Assembly: GCF_001975665.1 (NCBI RefSeq)
Contig: NZ_CP019419.1
Coordinates: forward strand, 1,302,001 to 1,366,000
Length of the DNA: 64,000 bases
Source: Polaribacter reichenbachii
GTDB taxonomy: Bacteria; Bacteroidota; Bacteroidia; Flavobacteriales; Flavobacteriaceae
Direction of reading: 5' to 3'
In this document: one piece after another, positions 16,414 to 23,868 of the stretch
How the letters are laid out: each line of letters begins with the position of its first letter
How positions within the stretch are numbered: the stretch's first letter is position 1
Program-made: the position numbers and the translations under genes
The notes under the pieces: generated by a model
Database searches by the model: none
Told to the model about the DNA's origin: nothing
Seen by the model: only the letters and a program-made list of their open reading frames with translations

Positions 16414-17970
16414 ATGTTCAAATTAAAATACACTTTTATACTATTCATTTTAACGATATTTTCTTTTCAGATCAATGCTCAAATCAAAGAAAAAACGTTA
16501 GATAATTTAATACAAAAGACATTAACCACTTTTGATGTTCCAGGAATTTCTGTTGGTATTTTAAAGGACGGGAAAATGGTGTATTCCAAAGGTTTTGGTG
16601 TTCGTTCTTTAACCAATAAAAAAGAAATGAACGAAAATACTTTGGTTGGTGTAGCATCAAATAGTAAGGGTTTTACTTGTTTTGCATTAGCAATGATGGT
16701 GGATGCAGGTAAACTAAATTGGGACGATAAAGTAAGAAAACACATTCCAGAATTTCAATTGTATGATGCTTGGGTAACAGAGAATTTTACGGTTAGAGAT
16801 TTGGTGACTCACAGAAGTGGAATGGGTTTAGGCGCAGGCGATTTAATGTTTTTCCCAGAAGGAAATGATTTTAAAGTAAAAGATGTTATTAATAATGTAA
16901 AATATTTAAAACCAGAAACTTCATTTAGAAGCACGTTTGCTTACAACAACAATATGTTTATTATTGCTGGCGAAGTTTTAAAACGTATAAGTGGTCTTTC
17001 TTGGGAAGAATTTATTGAAACAAAAATTATGAAACCTGTTGGGATGACAAACAGTAAAGCATCTTACAACAGAGTTACAGACAGATCTAATATTATTGAT
17101 GCACATACTAGAACAGAAGGTAAAGTAATACAAATTCCTCATGATTGGAGCGAAACTGCAAATGCTGCTGGCGGAATTGTAAGCAACGTAAAAGACATGT
17201 TAACTTGGGCAAATTTTTTAATGAATGATGCTGTAACTGCATCAGGAAAAAGATTGCTAAGCACAAACCAATTTCACGAATTATGGCAACTGCAAACACC
17301 TTTAAAAGTAAATAAAGGAGATTGGTACAATTCTAATTTTAAAGGCTATGGTTTAGGTTGGTTTTTAACAGATGTAAAAGGTGGTTACAAACAAGTGTAT
17401 CATACAGGAGGGTTGTTAGGTACAGTTACTCAGTTTACTATGATTCCAGATTTAGACTTGGGGATTATAGTTCTTACAAATCAAATGAATGGAAATGCTT
17501 TTAATACCATTACAAATACTATAAAAGACAGTTATTTAGGTTATAAAAATAGAAATTGGCTAAAAACGTATGGTGATAGAAATACGAAGTATTTACAATA
17601 TAATGATAGTATAAAAGCGAGTATTTATAAAAAAGTTGAGATTGCAAAAAGTGATGAAAATTTACCAAAACCATCTCAAATTGTAGGTACATATACAGAC
17701 AATTGGTTTGGTGATGTTATCATTTCTTTTGATGATAATAAGTACACTATAAAAAGTAAAAGATCTACAGATATTACAGGTCAATTATTGCCTTTTAACC
17801 AAACAACTTATGTGGCAAAATGGAACAATAGAAGTTTTGATGCAGATGTTTTTGTAAACTTTACGTTTGATGAAAATGGAAATGCAAAAAGTGCAACGAT
17901 GAAATACATTGCACCAATTACAGATTTTAGTTTTGATTTTCACGATTTAAATCTTCAAAAAATAGATTAA
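16414..17970 (+). CDS. Secreted serine hydrolase, class C beta-lactamase-like
   Basis: 518 residues with signal peptide MFKLKYTFILFILTIFSFQINAQ. The SxxK motif is Ser82-Asn-Ser-Lys85, YxN is Tyr177-Asn-Asn179, and 'YHTGGLLG' (near residue 326) takes the place of KTG. The last ~110 residues form a beta-rich C-terminal domain of the type attached to peptidase/beta-lactamase-related proteins ('QIVGTYTDNWFGDVIISFDD'). Likely a periplasmic D-Ala peptidase, esterase or other amidohydrolase. Nothing points specifically to antibiotic resistance. The stop is followed after 3 nt by brnQ. Confidence 0.85.
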   Translation: MFKLKYTFILFILTIFSFQINAQIKEKTLDNLIQKTLTTFDVPGISVGILKDGKMVYSKGFGVRSLTNKKEMNENTLVGVASNSKGFTCFALAMMVDAGKLNWDDKVRKHIPEFQLYDAWVTENFTVRDLVTHRSGMGLGAGDLMFFPEGNDFKVKDVINNVKYLKPETSFRSTFAYNNNMFIIAGEVLKRISGLSWEEFIETKIMKPVGMTNSKASYNRVTDRSNIIDAHTRTEGKVIQIPHDWSETANAAGGIVSNVKDMLTWANFLMNDAVTASGKRLLSTNQFHELWQLQTPLKVNKGDWYNSNFKGYGLGWFLTDVKGGYKQVYHTGGLLGTVTQFTMIPDLDLGIIVLTNQMNGNAFNTITNTIKDSYLGYKNRNWLKTYGDRNTKYLQYNDSIKASIYKKVEIAKSDENLPKPSQIVGTYTDNWFGDVIISFDDNKYTIKSKRSTDITGQLLPFNQTTYVAKWNNRSFDADVFVNFTFDENGNAKSATMKYIAPITDFSFDFHDLNLQKID

Positions 17971-17973
17971 TTT

Positions 17974-19239
17974 ATGAATAAAACAAAAGAAATTTGGATT
18001 GCAGGTTTTGCGTTATTTTCACTCTTTTTTGGAGCAGGGAATTTAATATTACCTCCAAGTTTGGGGGCAAAAGCAGGTTTAGATTGGTGGATTGTTGTCT
18101 TAGGTTTTGTACTTACAGGAGTAACCATTCCTATTTTGGCAATTTTTGCACACGCTAAACTACAAGGAACTTTATTTGATTTTGGTAAAAAAGTTTCGCC
18201 TGTTTTTAGTACCATTTTTTGCTTTTTAATCTACATTATTGCTGTTGCAATTCCATCTCCAAGAACTGCAGCAGTTACACACGAAATTGCAATTCAGCCA
18301 TTTTTTGATTCTTCACCAATTTTAACCAGTATTATTTACTTTTTATTGGTTTTTATTTTTTCGGTAAATCGTTCAAGAATCATCAGTTTAATAGGTAAGT
18401 TTTTAACTCCTATTATTGTAATTATTTTATTACTAATTATTGCAATAGTAACTTTTACAGCTCAAGGAACTGTAAATCCATCAACTTTAAAAAAACCTTT
18501 TGTAGATGGTATTTTAGAAGGTTATCAAACATTTGATGCGATTGCAGGTGTAGTTGTAGGAGCCGTAATTATTATCTCTTTAAATTATAGTTCGCACACC
18601 ACTTTCGATGCCAAAAGAAAACTAATTAGACAAGCAGGTTTTATAGCAGGTACAGGTTTATTATTAATTTATGGAGGTTTAATTTTAAGTGGTTCTTTAT
18701 TGTCATCAACCTTCGCAGAAAACGCATCTAGAACCGAAATTTTAACCAGTTTAAGTACACAAACTTTAGGAGATTTAGGAGCTACTTTTTTAAGTGTTTT
18801 AGTTGCTTTGGCTTGTTTTACAACTGCTGTTGGTATTGTAACAGGTACAGCAGATTATATAAAAGGAATTTGTAATGATTCTAAAAATGCTTACATAATT
18901 ACAGCTGCTGTTGCTTCAATTATCGGAGTTTTTGTGGGTAGTTATCAAGTAGATTTTATCATTACTATAGCAGTGCCAGCTTTAATGTTTTTGTATCCAA
19001 TAACTATTATGCTAATTTTACTAAATATTGTGCCAGATAAATACGCATCTAAATTGGTGTTTAGAGGTGTTATTTTAGTAACCTTTATTTTTAGTATTCC
19101 AGATTTTTTAGGATTTATAATTCCAAGAGAAAACTTAACCGGAATTAAAAGTATTATTCCATTAGCAAACCACAGTTTAGGTTGGGTTTTACCAGCTTTG
19201 TTGGTTTTTGTATTGTTGAATTTGAAGAAATTTCGCTAA
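17974..19239 (+). CDS. brnQ: Branched-chain amino acid transporter, BrnQ family
   Basis: 421 residues, about 12 hydrophobic segments. The family start is clear ('WIAGFALFSLFFGAGNLILP', 'SLGAKAG'). It is an LIVCS-type cation-coupled importer of Leu/Ile/Val in the inner membrane. It begins 3 nt after the serine-hydrolase stop, so the two are co-transcribed. A secreted peptidase-like enzyme with an amino-acid importer is a plausible functional pair (inference). Its stop codon lies at the exact edge of a possible dispersed element (see 19237-19375). Confidence 0.93.
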   Translation: MNKTKEIWIAGFALFSLFFGAGNLILPPSLGAKAGLDWWIVVLGFVLTGVTIPILAIFAHAKLQGTLFDFGKKVSPVFSTIFCFLIYIIAVAIPSPRTAAVTHEIAIQPFFDSSPILTSIIYFLLVFIFSVNRSRIISLIGKFLTPIIVIILLLIIAIVTFTAQGTVNPSTLKKPFVDGILEGYQTFDAIAGVVVGAVIIISLNYSSHTTFDAKRKLIRQAGFIAGTGLLLIYGGLILSGSLLSSTFAENASRTEILTSLSTQTLGDLGATFLSVLVALACFTTAVGIVTGTADYIKGICNDSKNAYIITAAVASIIGVFVGSYQVDFIITIAVPALMFLYPITIMLILLNIVPDKYASKLVFRGVILVTFIFSIPDFLGFIIPRENLTGIKSIIPLANHSLGWVLPALLVFVLLNLKKFR

Positions 19240-19375
19240 CGGGGTTGTGTTTGATTTCGTTGCGTGTTTCAGCTTTAAGGTTAGTAAATAAATTATAGAT
19301 AGGAAATCCGAGAGGATTTTCGTAAGTAGTTTATAACTAGTAATAAATTATATAAGGTGTTAGTGGTGGTTTTTA
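19237..19375. other. Possible dispersed / attC-like intergenic element
   Basis: The stretch starts at the brnQ stop with 'GCTAACGGGGTTGTG' and ends with 'AAGGTGTTAGTGG', so GTTAG/CTAAC cores sit at both ends. Inside are a short hairpin (AAATCC GAGA GGATTT, 19304-19319) and a direct repeat of about 15 nt (TAGTAAATAAATTATA, near 19283, and TAGTAATAAATTATA, near 19339). The wording (AACACGCAACGAAATC on the other strand) resembles intergenic elements I remember from other Flavobacteriaceae. The attC comparison is loose: the cores do not fit the consensus exactly. Confidence 0.35.
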
Positions 19376-19377
19376 TA

Positions 19378-19456
19378 TTTGTCAAATAACAATGCCTTGA
19401 TTTTCAGTTATTTTTATTAAAGGTTGTTTGTTTTTGTCAAATAACCATCAAATAAG
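19378..19456 (+). repeat. TGTCAAATAA repeats, downstream group
   Basis: Copies TTTGTCAAATAAC at 19378-19390 and 19433-19445, plus a partial copy CATCAAATAAG at 19446-19456, directly after the end of the AlbA_2-type gene. Each contains the near-palindrome ATTTG-T-CAAAT or a close variant. They match the group on the other side of the gene. Confidence 0.7.
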
Positions 19457-19458
19457 AA

Positions 19459-20910
19459 TTATGCCCAAAATGGTATATATTTTTTATATTTTCTTGAGTT
19501 ACTTTCTGGGTCATCTTCTTTAATAACATTATCTTTTAATGCTTCTTTAATTATTCTTGAAGCAATTGCTGAATTCTTACTTTCTATTTTAAACCTCTCT
19601 CTTAATGATTGATTTGTCATTTTATCATTAGAGACATATTTTAAACAGCAATGTTGATAGCAAGCTCTTATTTTATCTTTTTTATCCATTTGATTTAATG
19701 TCTTGTAGGAATACATTATGACTTTTGTATGCTTTTCTTGAATAAGAATATCAGGTGCAGGTAATTGATATATCTCGTTGTAAAAAATCACTTTATCAAT
19801 ACCACTTCCTTTTTCTTCACAGATTCCTAATCTTCTCATTAAATCAGCAAGTATATCGTTTCTAGATTGATATTCGTCAATAAAACGTTCAGGTGTAATA
19901 AGTGGTGTTCCTGGGTTTGTAATTTCAATTCTATCAGAAAATATTTCTACCATAGGAAAACCTTTTTCTTCAAAGTCTTGGTGAATTATAGCGTTGGCTA
20001 ATAGTTCTCTTACAGCAATTTCAGGATACATTCTTTTATCATCTCTAAATGCTTTTCCTATCTCTTCATTTGCAGGTAATTGACTATTTACCCAATCTAT
20101 TAATCCTTGATAACCTGAAACATAGCCTTTTCTTCCAATTTGTTCTCGTACTGTTTCAATTTTATTATTGTGTCTATAAACAATAACTCTAATAGCTTTT
20201 CTTTTTAAATCAGGAAATTCTTCTAGGTCTTTGGCAAATAGAATCGCTCCTAAATTAGTGATTGCGTATTTAGTTGTTTTTTTTATTATTAAACTTTCTG
20301 AAATGAATTTTTCAATTACTCCTTGCCTGTTCGATGGGTATGGTAGTTTTAATAAGTCAAAATAGGTTTGTGTATCTAAAAGAGAAACAATTGAATCTCC
20401 ATCCAAATTTTCTTTTGCTAATTGAAGCTCAAATTTTATACTATCTTTTCTATTCCAAATTTTTGATTCTTTATCAGGAAAATCTTTAAGTAATCTAGTA
20501 TAGCTACCAATTCTAATATATGCTTGGTTAATAAATTTAACTGGTCTATTTATTGCAGCAGGAATGACATACATACTGATATTTATTCCTTTTGAATATT
20601 CAAATTCATATGTTTTAAAGTCTATCTTTGGGTCTAGTCTTTGAATTAACCAATTTTCTAATTCTTCATTCCCTTTCGTGGCTGTTTTTACTTTAAAAGT
20701 TGTTCCTTTTATATTGTGGGTTTTATCTTCAACACCAAAAATTAGAAAACCATATTGTTTTTTACTTAGACAAGCACCATTGGATAAAGCAGATATTCTT
20801 TCTCCAATTTCTTGATTAGAATGGAAATTAAGTTTGAATTCGAGCCATTCAGTTTCTTGTGAATGACTAACAAGGTCTTTTAGAAGTGATTTTAGTTCTG
20901 TTTCTATCAT
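19459..20910 (-). CDS. AlbA_2 (Schlafen-type) / HATPase_c_4 ATP-binding putative regulator
   Basis: 483 residues. The N-terminal ~140 residues are an AlbA_2 domain ('EWLEFKLNFHSNQEIGERIS', 'YGFLIFGVEDKTHNIKGT', 'AYIRIGSYTRLL'). The middle and C-terminal part has the GHKL-like ATPase of COG2865 regulators ('VRELLANAIIHQDFEEKG', 'IEITNPGTPLI', 'EKGSGIDKVIFY') and ends in a winged-helix region. Family members are putative nucleic-acid-binding regulators, often solitary and patchily distributed, and some relatives are linked to phage defence. The gene is alone, oriented against its neighbours, and bracketed by TGTCAAATAA repeats. Two of these lie right before the ATG and suggest autoregulation. 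Confidence 0.85.
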   Translation of the reverse strand: MIETELKSLLKDLVSHSQETEWLEFKLNFHSNQEIGERISALSNGACLSKKQYGFLIFGVEDKTHNIKGTTFKVKTATKGNEELENWLIQRLDPKIDFKTYEFEYSKGINISMYVIPAAINRPVKFINQAYIRIGSYTRLLKDFPDKESKIWNRKDSIKFELQLAKENLDGDSIVSLLDTQTYFDLLKLPYPSNRQGVIEKFISESLIIKKTTKYAITNLGAILFAKDLEEFPDLKRKAIRVIVYRHNNKIETVREQIGRKGYVSGYQGLIDWVNSQLPANEEIGKAFRDDKRMYPEIAVRELLANAIIHQDFEEKGFPMVEIFSDRIEITNPGTPLITPERFIDEYQSRNDILADLMRRLGICEEKGSGIDKVIFYNEIYQLPAPDILIQEKHTKVIMYSYKTLNQMDKKDKIRACYQHCCLKYVSNDKMTNQSLRERFKIESKNSAIASRIIKEALKDNVIKEDDPESNSRKYKKYIPFWA

Positions 20911-20997
20911 TTGTCAAATAAGTGTCAAATAAGAAGTGATTGACTGTAAGCGGTTTATGATTTTTATTGGTAAATATAATGTAATTTGTCAAATAAG
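20910..20997 (+). repeat. TGTCAAATAAG repeats, upstream group (candidate operators)
   Basis: Copies at 20910-20922, 20923-20933 (in tandem, touching the start codon of the AlbA_2-type gene) and 20985-20997. The core ATTTG-T-CAAAT is a near-perfect dyad, as expected for a repressor site. Their position over the translation start and upstream region fits autoregulation. Confidence 0.65.
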
Positions 20998-21161
20998 AAA
21001 TAGCTTGTTCACTTAAATTACGTACAATGTTAACACGAATACCTAACATTTTAATATTTTTTATTCGTAGTTAACGAAATTCGAGTTTAATTCTTTTAGA
21101 AACAAATTAATAAGCTAAGTTTCCATCATTTTTTACGACCAACATCAAACAAAACACAAAA

Positions 21162-22001
21162 ATGGCAGTACAAAACATTACAAACTATTCTTTTAAAGAT
21201 ATTTTTTCGGTAAGTACAGTTGCTTTTGAAAAAGCCTGTACAATAGATCATTCAATAGAACAAAATAACTATTCCATTTATTGGATTCAAGAAGGCAATG
21301 GAACCTATAATATCGATTTTGAACAATATACTTTTACAGACAACGTGTTGTTTTTCTTATCACCAGGTCAAGTTTTTACAGTAGATTCAGAACAAATAAA
21401 AACGGCTTATAAATTAACATTTAAAAGAGATTTTTACTGCATACAAACACACGATGCAGAAGTAGCTTGTAACGGAATTTTGTTCAACAATATTTACGAA
21501 ACTCCTTTTGTAAAACCTTGCGAAAAAGACACCCAAAAACTCAACTATATTCTAGAAAATCTGATAGAAGAATTTCAGCAAAATGAAACAGCACAGTATG
21601 ATATGTTGCAATCGTATTTAAAGCAATTCATTATAAATTCTGTGCGTATTAAGAAAGAAAATCACGTAATAAAAGAAGACACAGAAACACGTCTTTTTAA
21701 AGATTTTAGTTTGTTGGTAGAGCAGAATTTTAAAAACATGCACACCGTAACAGACTACGCAAATAGATTAGGCCTTTCGCCAAAATCGATTACCAAACAC
21801 TTTCAGAAATTGGGTGCAAAAACTCCATCAGAATTTATTAAAAACCGTATTTTATTAGAAGCAAAACGCTTGTTAATTTACACAGATAAAACCGTTAAAG
21901 AAATTGCTTTTGAGCTCGGTTTTAACGATCCTGCTTACTTTACACGCTTTTTTACCAAGGCCATTTTAAAATCTCCACTTCAGTTTAAAAAGGAATATTA
22001 A
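21162..22001 (+). CDS. AraC-family transcriptional regulator
   Basis: 279 residues, ATG start. The N-terminal ~150 residues form a cupin-like sensor domain ('IYWIQEGNGTYNIDFEQYTF', 'NVLFFLSPGQVF'). The C-terminal ~100 residues carry the double HTH ('TVTDYANRLGLSPKSITKHF', then 'VKEIAFELGFNDPAYFTRFF'). It directly precedes the thioredoxin/AhpD genes, whose two near-identical upstream regions contain paired TGTCC sites spaced 21 bp, the geometry of AraC-type binding. It is therefore the likely activator of that module (inference). Confidence 0.92.
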   Translation: MAVQNITNYSFKDIFSVSTVAFEKACTIDHSIEQNNYSIYWIQEGNGTYNIDFEQYTFTDNVLFFLSPGQVFTVDSEQIKTAYKLTFKRDFYCIQTHDAEVACNGILFNNIYETPFVKPCEKDTQKLNYILENLIEEFQQNETAQYDMLQSYLKQFIINSVRIKKENHVIKEDTETRLFKDFSLLVEQNFKNMHTVTDYANRLGLSPKSITKHFQKLGAKTPSEFIKNRILLEAKRLLIYTDKTVKEIAFELGFNDPAYFTRFFTKAILKSPLQFKKEY

Positions 22002-22171
22002 ATCTATTTCTAGTATCATTTTAATAATAATTTGGGCGTGTCTTTTTACTGATTACCATCAGCAAAAAGTCAGGCTTTCTCAACTCGCTTTTTAAAGTTT
22101 TATCAAACTTTAAAAGAGCTCAAACAAATTGTTCAATCCTTCACGCGTGCATTTTTGCCAACTTTATTTCC

Positions 22172-22233
22172 TTGTCCAAACAGTAAGAACTTTTGTCCAT
22201 TTTTAAAGGTTGATGTTGGTTGCATCTTTGCAG
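22172..22233 (+). promoter_or_regulatory. Promoter/operator copy 1 (upstream of thioredoxin)
   Basis: Contains TTGTCCAAA (22172-22180) and TTGTCCATT (22193-22201), two direct repeats 21 bp apart, followed by GGTTGATGTTGG and a -7-like CATCTTTG (22223-22230). No proper -33 box is present, as expected for an activator-dependent promoter. It is repeated almost base for base at 22581-22642. Confidence 0.7.
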
Positions 22234-22255
22234 TATAATTAAAACAAATACAAAA

Positions 22256-22573
22256 ATGGAAATACAATTAGAACAAACTCAAGCAAACGATATCATACAA
22301 AATAACTCTACTGTTCTATTAGATTTTTACGCAGATTGGTGTGGCCCTTGCCAAACATTATTGCCTACAATTCACAAATTAGCAGACGAGTTAAAAGACA
22401 ATGTTACTATTAAAAAAGTAAACGTAGATAACAACCAAGAATTAGCAGCAAAATTCGGAATTAGAAACATACCAACTTTGGTTTTCTTTAAAGATGGTAA
22501 AGCTGTAGATAAACATACAGGTTTAATTACAGAAAGAAATTTAAGAAGCAAAATAGACAGATTAAGTAAATAA
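22256..22573 (+). CDS. Thioredoxin
   Basis: 105 residues from the ATG at 22256; the longer frame begins at a TTG inside the promoter box and was rejected. The active site is 'DFYADWCGPCQTLLP', followed by cis-proline 'NIPTLVFFKDGK' and the usual C-terminal helix. It is a cytoplasmic dithiol reductase. Here it is part of a redox module with an AhpD-like protein, under its own copy of the duplicated promoter and probably under the adjacent AraC regulator. Confidence 0.93.
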   Translation: MEIQLEQTQANDIIQNNSTVLLDFYADWCGPCQTLLPTIHKLADELKDNVTIKKVNVDNNQELAAKFGIRNIPTLVFFKDGKAVDKHTGLITERNLRSKIDRLSK

Positions 22574-22580
22574 ATTTTTA

Positions 22581-22642
22581 CTGTCCAAACCAAAGGAACT
22601 TTTGTCCATTTTTAAAGGTTGATGATGGTTGCATCTTTGCAG
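22581..22642 (+). promoter_or_regulatory. Promoter/operator copy 2 (upstream of the 32-residue protein)
   Basis: TGTCCAAAC (22582-22590) and TTGTCCATT (22602-22610) with 21-bp spacing, then GGTTGATGATGG and CATCTTTG (22632-22639). From GAAC to the end of the box it differs from copy 1 (22187-22233) by a single base over about 47 nt. Confidence 0.7.
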
Positions 22643-22677
22643 TGTCAATTAATAATAACTAAAAAAAATCAACAAAT

Positions 22678-22776
22678 ATGAAAACAATAGAAAGCATACA
22701 ATGCCCTAACTGTTGGGGTTACCAAACTTACGATGAGCAAAACTCAGAACAACAACTTTGTGAGTGTAAAAACTAA
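22678..22776 (+). CDS. 32-residue Cys-rich mini-protein (zinc-knuckle-like)
   Basis: ATG at 22678, TAA at 22774. The protein has a CPNC motif (Cys9, Cys12), an aromatic stretch 'WGYQTYDEQ' and a C-terminal CEC (Cys28, Cys30), i.e. four cysteines in 32 residues, enough for one zinc site or a redox switch. It has its own duplicated AraC-type promoter 35 nt upstream and lies 71 nt before the AhpD-like gene, so it is very likely expressed. There is no signal peptide, so it is cytoplasmic. I do not know a named family. Confidence 0.7.
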   Translation: MKTIESIQCPNCWGYQTYDEQNSEQQLCECKN

Positions 22777-22847
22777 GAATATAAAATTAAAAACAATAAT
22801 TAATTAAAATAATCGCTGAAAAATATCAGCAAAAAAAAATAGAAATT

Positions 22848-23396
22848 ATGAGTGTATTTAACGTACCAACAAGAAATGAAGTATCAGAAAATAACCAAGC
22901 CATTTTTGGTCAACTAGAAAAAGGATTGGGTTTTGTACCAAATTTATATGCAGCATTTGCACATAGTGAAACTGCATTAGGTAACTTTTTAGCTTTCGGA
23001 CAAGCTAAAACTAGTTTTTCTGCCAAAGAAAAAGAAGTAATCAATTTAGCTGTAAGTCAAGTAAACGAATGTGTGTATTGTTTATCTGCACATACAGCAA
23101 TTGGTAAAATGAATGGTTTTACAGAAGATCAAATTTTAGAATTAAGAACAGGTAATGCTTCTTTTGATAATAAATTAGATGCTTTATCAAAATTTGCAAA
23201 ATCAGTTGCAATTAATAGAGGAGCAGCAACACCAGAAGCTATAGAAAACTTTTATGAAGCTGGTTATACAAAAGGAAATTTAGCAGATGCAATTTTATTA
23301 ATTGGTGAGATTACCATTACCAATTACTTTCATAAAACAACAGAAGTTCCTGTAGATTTTCCTGTTGCAGAACCATTAGAATCTTTATCAATATAA
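22848..23396 (+). CDS. AhpD-like carboxymuconolactone decarboxylase family protein (peroxidase-related)
   Basis: 182 residues, ATG start. The AhpD active-site motif is 'CVYCLSAHTAIGKMNG' (CxxC...H), preceded by 'SAKEKEVINLAVSQVNE'. Architecture and the start 'LGFVPNLYAAFAHSETALGN' fit the uncharacterised peroxidase-related branch. AhpD proteins are alkylhydroperoxidases using a Cys pair that must be re-reduced, for which the neighbouring thioredoxin is the obvious partner (inference). It is part of the AraC-controlled redox module. Confidence 0.9.
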   Translation: MSVFNVPTRNEVSENNQAIFGQLEKGLGFVPNLYAAFAHSETALGNFLAFGQAKTSFSAKEKEVINLAVSQVNECVYCLSAHTAIGKMNGFTEDQILELRTGNASFDNKLDALSKFAKSVAINRGAATPEAIENFYEAGYTKGNLADAILLIGEITITNYFHKTTEVPVDFPVAEPLESLSI

Positions 23397-23427
23397 ATAA
23401 CAATTAATAAATTAAATAGTAGAAATT

Positions 23428-23802
23428 ATGAGAAAATTAATAGCAGTAGTAGTAATCGTATTAGGTTTTGCATTTAACACAAATGCACAAGACAAAATGA
23501 TGAAAGAAGCAGTAAAAACAGTTTCTTTAGAACAAACAAAAGGTGAGTTTACTCAAAAACAAATTACCTTATCAGAAGGAACGTATATTTTTGAAATTGC
23601 AAACACCAATGTTGGTCATAATGTAGGTTTTGTTTTAGCGCCAAAAGCAGATGTAAAAGCACACATTAAAAATGCTTATGTTACTGCACAAGTAAAAAAC
23701 AATACCAAAGAAACCTCTAAAGAAGTTACGCTTAAAAAAGGGGAATATGTGTATTTCTGTCCTTTAAATCCAACTCCACAATATACTTTGATAGTAGAAT
23801 AA
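23428..23802 (+). CDS. Secreted cupredoxin-like protein with incomplete copper site
   Basis: 124 residues with signal peptide (MRKLIAVVVIVLGFAFNTNAQ). The cupredoxin fold is suggested by 'LSEGTYIFEIANTNVGHNVG' (first ligand His) and the terminal strand 'KKGEYVYFCPLNPTPQYTLI'. A type-1 copper site needs His, Cys, His and usually Met. Here the Cys is present, but the loop after it is PLNPTPQY, without the second His and Met. It may therefore bind copper differently or not at all. It lies 31 nt after the AhpD-like gene, probably in the same operon, ending at a strong terminator. Confidence 0.8.
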   Translation: MRKLIAVVVIVLGFAFNTNAQDKMMKEAVKTVSLEQTKGEFTQKQITLSEGTYIFEIANTNVGHNVGFVLAPKADVKAHIKNAYVTAQVKNNTKETSKEVTLKKGEYVYFCPLNPTPQYTLIVE

Positions 23803-23826
23803 TTGTTCTTAATTCAAATGATGATT

Positions 23827-23853
23827 GGCGAGCAGAAATGCTCGCCTTTTTTT
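23827..23853 (+). terminator. Intrinsic terminator of the redox operon
   Basis: Perfect 8-bp GC-rich stem GGCGAGCA / TGCTCGCC with a GAAA tetraloop, followed by TTTTTTT. Confidence 0.92.
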
Positions 23854-23868
23854 ACATCATTTTTTATC

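Noticed and set aside
16414..17970. Beta-lactam resistance gene
   Set aside because: SxxK and YxN are present, but HTGG replaces KTG and the length and C-terminal domain fit general serine hydrolases of the family.
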